In this document: piece by piece, positions 57,311 through 64,000 of the stretch
How positions within the stretch are numbered: position 1 is the first letter of the stretch
Layout: every line of letters starts with the position of its first letter
Assembly (NCBI RefSeq): GCF_012927085.1
Contig: NZ_JABBFX010000003.1
Location: 496,001-560,000, forward strand
Length of the DNA stretch: 64,000 nucleotides
Source of the DNA: Ramlibacter agri
GTDB taxonomy: Bacteria > Pseudomonadota > Gammaproteobacteria > Burkholderiales > Burkholderiaceae_C
Reading direction: 5' to 3'
Made by a program: the position numbers and the translations under genes
The notes under the pieces: generated by a model
What the model was told of the DNA's origin: nothing
Seen by the model: the letters and a program-made list of their open reading frames with translations, nothing else
Database searches by the model: none

Positions 57311-58963
57311 ATGAGATTCGGAGACATCCTGCGTGCCCTGGCGCTGGCGGCGCTCACCATCAGCGGCGCCTGGGCCCAACCCGCGGACACCATCGCCGTC
57401 GAGGGCGGGCGCATCCGCGGCGTCGCGGCCGATGCGCCGGGCGTGACCCTCTACAAGGCGGTGCCCTTCGCGGCGCCGCCGGTGGGCCCCAATCGCTGGC
57501 GCGCGCCGCAACCGGTGCAGCCCTGGACCGGCGTGCGCGAGAGCAATGCCTGGCCGAACCGCTGCTACCAGCTGGCCAGCGCCAACCCGCCGGGCACCTT
57601 CTACTTCAACGAGTTCTACTGGGATCCGGCGCGCGACCCCAAGGACAGCGAGGACTGCCTCTACCTGAACATCTGGGCGCCGCAGCGCAGCGCGGGCGCG
57701 CCCTTGCCGGTGCTGGTCTTCTACCACGGCGGTGGCAACCGGCACGGCAACAATTCGGAAGTGGAGTTCGATGCCGCGCGGCTCGCCGCCAAGGGCGTCA
57801 TCGTCGTGACCGCGGCCTATCGCCTGAACCTGATGGGCTTCCTGGCGCTGCCCGGCATGCCGGCGGGCGAGGCCGGCAACTTCGCCGTGCTGGACACGGT
57901 GGAGTCGTTGAAGTGGGTGCAGCGGAACATAGCCGCGCTCGGGGGCGACCCGGCCAACGTGACGATCATGGGCCAGTCGGCCGGCTCGCGCAACGTGCGC
58001 ACGCTGCTCTCCACGCCGCTGGCGCAGGGCCTGTTCCGCCGGGCCATCATGCACAGCAGCCCCACGGTGATGGTGCAGCCCGGCAAGTCCAACTACGTCG
58101 CGCTGGCCGACAAGCAGGCTGCGGCCGCGGCGATGTTCCAGAAGCACTTTCCCGGCATGACGCTCGACGACCTGCGCAAGCTGCCGCCGGAAGCCTTCTA
58201 CGGCGACGCCGCGCGGACCGAGGAACTCTATGGCGTCAGCAGCGGCTCCTACGCCGCGCTGGATGGCCAGGTGATCACAACCACCTCGGCGGACCTGCTG
58301 CGCCCCGGCGCGCTGAATGGCGTCGACGTGATGCTGGGCACCGTGGCCGATGAACGCACGGCCCTCGACGGCGCACCCGACCGGCAGATGGATGTCGCCG
58401 CCTTCCAGGCCACCTGGAAGAAGCAGCTGGGCGACGCCTTGTACGCGAAGTACGGCTTCGAGCAGCTCTACCCCGCATCGACCCGGCTCGACGCCTGGCG
58501 CCAGCACATGAAGGCCGGCGCGGACCTGCTGCTGGAACAGAACCGCATCGCCGGCCCTCTGCTGAAGGCCAACAACCCCTCCAGCAAGGTCTACGTCTTC
58601 TACTTCGACCATCCGACGCCGGGGCGCGACCGCGAGTACTACGGCAGCTGGCATTCCTCCGACCTCTGGTACGTGCTGGCTTCGCTGCGCAACGAGCCGG
58701 GGCAGCGCCAGTGGTCCCCCTACGATTTCCAGCTGGCGGAGCAGGCCTCGACCCTGTGGGCGAACTTCGTGAAGACGGGCGACCCCAACGGCCCGGGGCT
58801 GCCGGCCTGGCCGCAGGCGAGCACCGCGAACCACGGGACCTACCTGTGGTTTGCCGAGCGTTCCGTGGGCGCGACCGAGCGCTCGCCTTACTTCGGGACA
58901 GCGGTGGAGCAGCGCAACGCGCTGTTCCACGAGTGGCAGCTGCAGTACTACGGCAGGCGCTGA
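57311..58963 (+). CDS. Type-B carboxylesterase/lipase, exported
   Basis: A 550-residue esterase of the cholinesterase-like family. The leader (MRFGDILRALALAALTISGA) is cleaved after AWA, so it acts in the periplasm or outside. Family marks: PFAAPPVGPNRWRAPQPV, SEDCLYLNIWAP, the oxyanion FYHGGGNRHG and the nucleophile elbow GQSAG (221-225, Ser223; usual form GESAG). The catalytic His is probably in GSWHSSDLWYVL. It should hydrolyse carboxylic esters. It lies 107 bases after the dehydrogenase gene. Confidence 0.92.
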   Translation: MRFGDILRALALAALTISGAWAQPADTIAVEGGRIRGVAADAPGVTLYKAVPFAAPPVGPNRWRAPQPVQPWTGVRESNAWPNRCYQLASANPPGTFYFNEFYWDPARDPKDSEDCLYLNIWAPQRSAGAPLPVLVFYHGGGNRHGNNSEVEFDAARLAAKGVIVVTAAYRLNLMGFLALPGMPAGEAGNFAVLDTVESLKWVQRNIAALGGDPANVTIMGQSAGSRNVRTLLSTPLAQGLFRRAIMHSSPTVMVQPGKSNYVALADKQAAAAAMFQKHFPGMTLDDLRKLPPEAFYGDAARTEELYGVSSGSYAALDGQVITTTSADLLRPGALNGVDVMLGTVADERTALDGAPDRQMDVAAFQATWKKQLGDALYAKYGFEQLYPASTRLDAWRQHMKAGADLLLEQNRIAGPLLKANNPSSKVYVFYFDHPTPGRDREYYGSWHSSDLWYVLASLRNEPGQRQWSPYDFQLAEQASTLWANFVKTGDPNGPGLPAWPQASTANHGTYLWFAERSVGATERSPYFGTAVEQRNALFHEWQLQYYGRR

Positions 58964-59014
58964 ACGGCGCTACGGCCTACTGCCGCCGCGGCAGGAACGC
59001 GCTACAACGCTCGC

Positions 59015-59788
59015 GTGGACCTCCGCTTGCAAGGCAAGGTCGCGCTGGTGACCGGCGCGGCCCAGGGCATCGGCCTCGGCATCGCCGAGCGGCTGGCGCG
59101 CGAGGGCGCGCAGCTGGCGCTGAACGTGCATCGCGAGGACGAGCGCTCGCGCGCCGCGCAGCAGCTGGTGGCCGCCGCGGGTGGGCGCTGCGAGGTGTTC
59201 ACGGCGGACGTGGCCCTGCCGGCGGAAGGCCGCCGGCTGGTCGACGAGGTCGTGGCGCGCATGGGCCGTCTCGACATCCTGGTGAACAACGCCGGCATCG
59301 AACGCAATGCCGGGGCCCTGGACATCACCGAGGAAGACTACGACCGCGTGCTGGCCACCAACCTCAAGGGCCCGCTGTTCCTGGCGCAGGCCTTCGCGCT
59401 GCACGTCCGCCAGCAAGGGCAGGGCGGCCGCATCGTCAACATCAGCTCCGTGCACGAGGAGCTGCCTTTCCCGCACTTCGCGCCCTACTGCGCCAGCAAG
59501 GGCGGGCTGAAGATGGCGATGCGCACGCTGGCGCTGGAGCTCGCGCCGCTGCGCATCACCGTGAACAACGTGGCGCCCGGCGCCATCCGCACGCCGATCA
59601 ACCAGGACCTGCTCGCGAACCAGCCTATGCTGGACGCGCTGCTGGCACAGATCCCTGCAGGCCGCTTGGGCGAGCCCGGCGACGTGGCCGGCGCGGTGGC
59701 CTTCCTGGCCTCGGACGATGCGGGCTACATCACGGGCACCACCCTTGTGGTGGACGGCGGGCTGCTCTGGAACTACCAGGAGCAGTGA
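59015..59788 (+). CDS. Short-chain dehydrogenase/reductase, glucose-1-dehydrogenase-like
   Basis: A 257-residue classical SDR with GTG start. It has TGAAQGIGLGIAERLAREGA, LDILVNNAGIERN, IVNISSVHEELP, the catalytic YCASKGGLKMAMR and TGTTLVVDGGLLWNY. The VHEELPFPHFAPYCASKGG segment is typical of bacterial glucose-1-dehydrogenase-like SDRs. It probably oxidises a sugar or polyol with NAD(P). It follows the esterase gene by 51 bases. Confidence 0.9.
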   Translation: MDLRLQGKVALVTGAAQGIGLGIAERLAREGAQLALNVHREDERSRAAQQLVAAAGGRCEVFTADVALPAEGRRLVDEVVARMGRLDILVNNAGIERNAGALDITEEDYDRVLATNLKGPLFLAQAFALHVRQQGQGGRIVNISSVHEELPFPHFAPYCASKGGLKMAMRTLALELAPLRITVNNVAPGAIRTPINQDLLANQPMLDALLAQIPAGRLGEPGDVAGAVAFLASDDAGYITGTTLVVDGGLLWNYQEQ

Positions 59789-59806
59789 TGGAGAATCGCG
59801 GGGCCC

Positions 59807-60523
59807 ATGCGCCCCACCATGCAGATCGTCGCGACTCCGGACGTCCCGGCTCCCACGTGGGACGAGCTCTGGCAATTCAGCTGCCGCTTCTATGACGCGG
59901 AGCGCGCCTATGTCGAGGCGCGGCTGAAGGAGCACGGGGAGCTGGCGCTGTACCGGGACCCGGGCGACGGCAGCCTGGTCGGCATGGCCGCCATCCACGT
60001 GGAGCCGCTGGAGTTCCGCGGCCGCAAGCTGGTGGTGATCTTCACTTCGCACGCCATCGTGGACGAGCGCTTTCGCGGCCACAACCTGCTGCAGCGCGCC
60101 GGCGCGCGCACCTACCTGCGCAGCTGCCTGCGGCATCCGCTGCGCAGCAAGTTCTGGGTGTTCGACACCTTCAGCTACCGCAGCTACCTGCTGTTGACGC
60201 GCAACATGCACGCCTTCTGGCCGCGGCGCGAACGGGCCACGCCGGAGTGGGAGGCGGCTTTCATGGACCACTACGGCCGCCTGCGCTATGGCGAGGACTG
60301 GGGTGAGGCGGGCATCGTGCGGCGCTCGCCGCACAAGCGGCTGCTGCCGGGCACGGCGCGGGTCGATGCGGACAAGCTGCGCAACCCGGACATCGCGTAC
60401 TACGTCGAAGCGAATCCGGGGCATGCGGAGGGCGACATGCTGCTTTGCATCTGCCCGCTGAACTGGGCGAACTGGTGGGGGATCCTCTCGCGCGCCGCGG
60501 GGAGGATGTGGCGGCGGCGTTGA
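59807..60523 (+). CDS. Hypothetical protein, possible GNAT-like acyltransferase
   Basis: A 238-residue protein starting MRPTMQIVATPDVPAPTWDE. The segment ALYRDPGDGSLVGMAAIHVE, VIFTSHAIVDERFRGHNLLQ, AGARTYLRSC resembles the central strands and acetyl-CoA loop (R-x-x-G-x-x-L) of GNAT proteins, but the rest is not clearly matched. The C-terminal part (LCICPLNWANWWGILSRAAG) is hydrophobic and could be an amphipathic membrane contact. Function unknown. It lies 18 bases after the SDR gene and may be co-transcribed. Confidence 0.65.
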   Translation: MRPTMQIVATPDVPAPTWDELWQFSCRFYDAERAYVEARLKEHGELALYRDPGDGSLVGMAAIHVEPLEFRGRKLVVIFTSHAIVDERFRGHNLLQRAGARTYLRSCLRHPLRSKFWVFDTFSYRSYLLLTRNMHAFWPRRERATPEWEAAFMDHYGRLRYGEDWGEAGIVRRSPHKRLLPGTARVDADKLRNPDIAYYVEANPGHAEGDMLLCICPLNWANWWGILSRAAGRMWRRR

Positions 60524-60555
60524 TTCGGTCCACGCGCGGACGCCGCCGCTCGATG

Positions 60556-60626
60556 TAGGGTGCGCAACTCCGCTGCGCACCGCACGCGGACGTTGTTACT
60601 GGTGCGCAACGAAGCTGCGAACCCTA
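60556..60626. repeat. REP-like double-hairpin element
   Basis: Two similar hairpins, GGTGCGCA-N7-TGCGCACC (60559-60581) and GGTGCGCA-N7-TGCGAACC (60601-60623), are flanked by TAGGGT (60556-60561) and ACCCTA (60621-60626) as an outer inverted repeat. The layout matches the REP/BIME elements of proteobacteria. The stop codon of the large oxidoreductase gene (60596-60598) lies inside it. Confidence 0.7.
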
Positions 60627-63600
60627 AGACCCGCGTCGCCAAGGTCGGGTGCATCGGAAAGCTTCCGAACAAGCTCCTCCCGCCGGACCGCCACCGCCTC
60701 GATGCTCCGCGCTTTCACGTGCCCATAACCGCGGATCTGCGCCGGCAACTGTGCCAGCTGCACCACCGCATCCCGATCCAGATCCCCAAGGCGCGGGAGC
60801 AGGGCATCGATCTGCGCCAGGTACTCCTCCACCAGCGCGCGCTCCTGCCGCCGCTCCGCCGTCCGCCCGAAGGGGTCGAGAGCTGTGCCGCGCAGGAAGC
60901 GCAGCTTCGCCAGCGCGCGAAAGCCCCACAGCATCCACGGACCAAAGGCCCGCTTGCTGGTGCCCAGTGAGGGCGGCGCCAGGTGGAAGGTCAGCCGCGG
61001 CTTGCCTTCGAACTGCTCTGCCAGCTGGCGCAGGAACTCGGGTCGCGTCGACAGCCGCGCCACTTCGTATTCGTCCTTGTACGCCATCAGCTTGTGCAGG
61101 TTCTGGGCGACGGCGCGCGTCAGGCGTTCGGAACCCCACGCGGCGCTCTCCGCCGCGCGCACCCGCTGCACGAAGTCGAGATAGGAACGCGCATAGCGGG
61201 CGTCCTGGTACTGCGTCAAGTCCTGCGACAGCATGTCGATGACTCCAGCCAGCGGCTTGTTGACGACGAACTGCACGGGCTGCACCGGCGACACGCAGCG
61301 CTGCACCGCCGCCAGGTCCAAGGCGGCGCGCCGGCCCCAGGCGAAGGCCGCCTGGTTGGCGCGCACGGCAACCCCATTGATCTCGATCGCTTTCTGTAGC
61401 GCCTGCGACGACAGCGGCACCAGGCCCTTCTGGAAAGCGAAGCCGAGCATGAACAGGTTGGTCGCGATCGCGTCGCCGCACAGGCGCGTGGCCAGGCTCG
61501 TCGCGTCGAGGAACTCGGAATTGGCGCCGGCGGCTTCGGCGATGAGGCCGCGCACCTGTTCCGCCGGATAGGCCCAGTCGGGGTCCTGCGCGAAGTGGCC
61601 GGTCGGCTGCTCGAAGGTGTTGATCAGGGCGTGCGTGCGGCCTGGCCGCATCTTGGCGATGGCGTCCGGCGCGCCGGCGGTGAGCATGTCGCAACCCAGC
61701 ACGACGTCGGCCTCGCCGGTGGGGATGCGCTGCGCGCGGAGCTTGCCGGCGTCGGCGGCCAGCCGCACGTGCGAGGTGACGGAGCCGTTCTTCTGCGACA
61801 TGCCCGTCATGTCCAGGACCGACACGCCCTTGCCTTCCAAGTGGGCCGCCATGCCGATCAGCGCGCCCAGCGTGATGACGCCGGTGCCGCCGATGCCGGT
61901 GATCAGGATGTTGTGCGTGCCGGTGAGCGCCGGTAGCGCGGGCTCCGGCAGCGGCACGTCGCCAGCGGCAGGCGCCACGCCGGCCTGCTTGCGCGGCTGC
62001 ACGCCTTCCACCGTCACGAAGCTGGGGCAGAAGCCCTGGATGCAGGACTCGTCGGCGTTGCAGGACGACTGGTCCACGCGCCGCTTCAAGCCGAAGTCCG
62101 TGGACTGCGGCAGAAGCGAAGTGCAGTTGGACTGCTCACCGCAATCGCCGCAGCCTTCGCAGACGCGCTCGTTGATCACCACGCGCCGCTTGGCCGCCGG
62201 GAACTCGCCCTTCTTGCGGCGGCGGCGCTTCTCCGCCGCGCAGACCTGGTCGTACAGCAGCACCGACACGCCCTGGTGTTCGCGCAGTTCCCGCTGCACC
62301 GCATCCATGTCCTTGCGTGGGTGGATCGTGAACTGCAGGCCGGGGCGGCCCATGGGCAAGGCGCTCGTGTCTTTCCAGCGCGAGACGTCTTCCGCCACCA
62401 GCGCGATGCGCTGCACGCCTTCGGCGGCGAGCTGGTGCGCGATGCGCGGCAGGCTGATCGGCCCATCCACCGGCTGGCCGCCGGTCATGGCGACCGCATC
62501 GTTGTAGAGGACTTTGTAAGTGATGTTGACGCCGGCCGCCACCGCCGCGCGGATCGCCATCGAACCCGAGTGGTAGTAGGTGCCGTCGCCGAGGTTGGCG
62601 AACACATGCTCGCGCTTGGAAAACCAGGCCTGCCCCAGCCAGGGCGCGCCTTCGCCGCCCATGTGCGTGGTGGTCTTGTTGTGCTCCGGGTAGATGGCCG
62701 TGGCCATCACGTGGCAGCCGATGCCCGCCAGCGCCAGGCTGCCCTCGGGCACCTTGGTGGAGGTGTTGTGCGGGCAGCCGGAGCAGTACCAGGCCGGCCG
62801 CGGCGGCGTGCCCACGGCCTTGCGCAGCACTTCGTCTTTCTCGTCCAGCAGGCGCAGCCGCTCGCGGATCTGTTCGCTTTCGTGGAAGCGCGCCAGCCGC
62901 GCCGCGATGACGCGGGCCACCTGCGCCACCGAGAAGTCCGCGGTGGCGGGCAGCAACCAGTTGCCGCGCGGGTGGCAACCCCATTCGCCGGTCTCGTCGA
63001 ACTTGCCGATCACGCGCGGCCGCACGTCTTCGCGCCAGTTGTACAGGTGTTCCTTCAGCTGGTATTCGACGATCTGGCGCTTCTCCTCGATGACGAGGAT
63101 CTCCTCCAGGCCGTCGGCGAACTCGCGCACCGAGTCCGGCTCCAGCGGCCAGGGCATGGCCACCTTGAACAGGCGGATGCCGATGCGGCCGGCCGCCTCT
63201 TCATCCAGGCCCAGGCCTTCCAGCGCTTCCAGCACGTCGCGGTAGGACTTGCCCGAGGCGACGATGCCCAGCTTGGGCTGCGCGGAATCGATCGTGATGC
63301 GGTTCAGGCGGTTGGCGCGCGCATAGGCGATGGCTGCATAGATCTTGTGGTCCTGCATCAGCGCTTCCTGCTTGCGCGCCTGCACGCCCAGCGTGTCGGT
63401 GGACAGGCGCGCATGGAAGCCGCCGCCGGGAACGGCCACGTCTTCCGGAAGCTTGATCTCGATGTCCGGGTCCGCGGGAATGGAGGACGAGGATTCCACG
63501 GTGTCGGCCAGCGCCTTGAAGCCCACGGGCAGCCCGGCGAAGCGCGACATCGCGAAGCCGTGCAGGCCCAGCTCCAGGTATTCGTCCACGCTCTGCGGAT

Positions 63601-64000
63601 AGAGCATCGGGATCATCGACGCCGCGAAGATATGGTCGCTCTGGTTCGGTAAGGTGGACGAATACGCGCCGTGGTCGTCGCCCGCCACCAGCAACACGCC
63701 GCCGCGCGGCGCGGTGCCCGCGTGGGCCATGTGCTTGAAGACGTCGCCGCAGCGGTCGACGCCGGGGCCCTTGCCGTACCACATGGCGAACACGCCGTCG
63801 TAGTCGCTGCCACCGGTGAGGTGGACCTGCTGCGTGCCCCACACCGCGGTGGCAGCCAGTTCCTCGTTGACGCCGGGAAGGAACTTGACCTCATGTTCCT
63901 TCAGCAGCTTCTCGGCCTTCCAGAAGGCCTCATCCAGGCCGCCCAGCGGCGAGCCGCGGTAGCCGGAGACGAAGCCCGCGGTGCGCAGGCCCTGGGACGC
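60596..64000 (-). CDS. Indolepyruvate:ferredoxin oxidoreductase-type fusion (partial, N-terminus beyond window)
   Basis: At least 1134 residues, open at the window end; the first visible residues include RTAGFVSGYRGSPLGGLDEA, typical of the pyrimidine-binding start of the family. It carries CSGCPHN (cluster-type cysteines), the TPP core FANLGDGTYYHSGSM, the CEGCGDCGEQSNC 4Fe-4S motif and a C-terminal gamma-type domain (ILITGIGGTGVITLGALIGM). The enzyme decarboxylates a 2-oxoacid (aryl pyruvate or branched type) to the acyl-CoA with ferredoxin. The IorA and IorB parts are fused, as in many proteobacteria. The last ten or so codons lie in a REP-like repeat. The upstream part lies outside the window. 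Confidence 0.92.
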   Translation of the reverse strand, partial: ASQGLRTAGFVSGYRGSPLGGLDEAFWKAEKLLKEHEVKFLPGVNEELAATAVWGTQQVHLTGGSDYDGVFAMWYGKGPGVDRCGDVFKHMAHAGTAPRGGVLLVAGDDHGAYSSTLPNQSDHIFAASMIPMLYPQSVDEYLELGLHGFAMSRFAGLPVGFKALADTVESSSSIPADPDIEIKLPEDVAVPGGGFHARLSTDTLGVQARKQEALMQDHKIYAAIAYARANRLNRITIDSAQPKLGIVASGKSYRDVLEALEGLGLDEEAAGRIGIRLFKVAMPWPLEPDSVREFADGLEEILVIEEKRQIVEYQLKEHLYNWREDVRPRVIGKFDETGEWGCHPRGNWLLPATADFSVAQVARVIAARLARFHESEQIRERLRLLDEKDEVLRKAVGTPPRPAWYCSGCPHNTSTKVPEGSLALAGIGCHVMATAIYPEHNKTTTHMGGEGAPWLGQAWFSKREHVFANLGDGTYYHSGSMAIRAAVAAGVNITYKVLYNDAVAMTGGQPVDGPISLPRIAHQLAAEGVQRIALVAEDVSRWKDTSALPMGRPGLQFTIHPRKDMDAVQRELREHQGVSVLLYDQVCAAEKRRRRKKGEFPAAKRRVVINERVCEGCGDCGEQSNCTSLLPQSTDFGLKRRVDQSSCNADESCIQGFCPSFVTVEGVQPRKQAGVAPAAGDVPLPEPALPALTGTHNILITGIGGTGVITLGALIGMAAHLEGKGVSVLDMTGMSQKNGSVTSHVRLAADAGKLRAQRIPTGEADVVLGCDMLTAGAPDAIAKMRPGRTHALINTFEQPTGHFAQDPDWAYPAEQVRGLIAEAAGANSEFLDATSLATRLCGDAIATNLFMLGFAFQKGLVPLSSQALQKAIEINGVAVRANQAAFAWGRRAALDLAAVQRCVSPVQPVQFVVNKPLAGVIDMLSQDLTQYQDARYARSYLDFVQRVRAAESAAWGSERLTRAVAQNLHKLMAYKDEYEVARLSTRPEFLRQLAEQFEGKPRLTFHLAPPSLGTSKRAFGPWMLWGFRALAKLRFLRGTALDPFGRTAERRQERALVEEYLAQIDALLPRLGDLDRDAVVQLAQLPAQIRGYGHVKARSIEAVAVRREELVRKLSDAPDLGDAGLRVRSFVAHQ

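Noticed and set aside
1..64000. CRISPR arrays, tRNA or rRNA genes, insertion sequences, prophage or integrase genes.
   Set aside because: None was seen on either strand: no regularly spaced repeats, no transposase or integrase motifs, no tRNA-like cloverleaf or CCA-ended short gene that I could recognise by eye.

Overview
The window is very GC-rich (roughly two thirds or more G+C by eye), densely coded, Gram-negative DNA. Three Bug-type periplasmic receptors, four IclR and three LysR regulators, several CoA-dependent catabolic genes and the codon usage point to a betaproteobacterium of the Burkholderiales, most likely Comamonadaceae (Ramlibacter/Variovorax-like). That placement is inferred from gene content, not from a marker gene. 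I see no rRNA, tRNA, CRISPR array, insertion sequence or phage gene. No gap between genes exceeds 300 bases; the longest is about 245 bases (15516-15760) and is full of regulatory sites.

Layout. 1-3978: an IclR regulator divergent from an operon for an exported hydrolase, an FAD oxidoreductase and a TIM-barrel isomerase-like protein (cut by the window edge). 4000-9055: AI-2E family exporter, bifunctional penicillin-binding protein with a His-rich tail, two glutathione transferases. 9060-14486: Bug receptor, cytoplasmic-type sulfatase, LysR regulator, a second AI-2E family protein and a bile-acid:sodium-symporter homologue. 14500-23166: an apparently self-contained sigma-54 regulon. It holds three GltI-like acidic amino acid binding proteins, an M20 lipoprotein peptidase, a small secreted protein resembling only the M20 dimerisation domain, and a DctB/DctD (AauS/AauR)-type two-component system. 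Four -24/-12 promoters and three tandem arrays of CGG-N4-CCG palindromes precede these genes.

23174-28235: an operon and divergent LysR gene with the content and order of the Pseudomonas itaconate pathway (MaoC hydratase, acyl-CoA dehydrogenase, class III CoA-transferase, CitE-like lyase). 28232-30242: class II aldolase, beta-hydroxyacid dehydrogenase and PcaC-like protein. 30331-48527: a catabolic island with three IclR regulators, two SMP-30 lactonases, an MFS and a TRAP transporter, a Bug receptor, two paralogous FMN hydroxyacid oxidases, an esterase, an aldehyde dehydrogenase, a TauD-like dioxygenase and an RraA-family aldolase. A shared 5-5-5 inverted repeat (consensus GTTCA-N5-TGGAA) lies before five of its transcription units. 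48624-50618: an unknown small protein, a universal stress protein and a LysE exporter. 50706-55504: LysR and a divergent operon (LigI-like lactonase, SDR, Bug receptor, CMD-family protein, ferredoxin-fold protein). 55516-64000: small-molecule kinase, Gfo/Idh/MocA dehydrogenase, type-B carboxylesterase, SDR, acyltransferase-like protein, a REP-like repeat and a large indolepyruvate:ferredoxin oxidoreductase-type fusion running off the end.

The most interesting points are the sigma-54 regulon with 31-bp-phased activator sites, and within it the separation of a His-bearing M20 dimerisation-like domain from an M20 peptidase whose own domain lacks that histidine.
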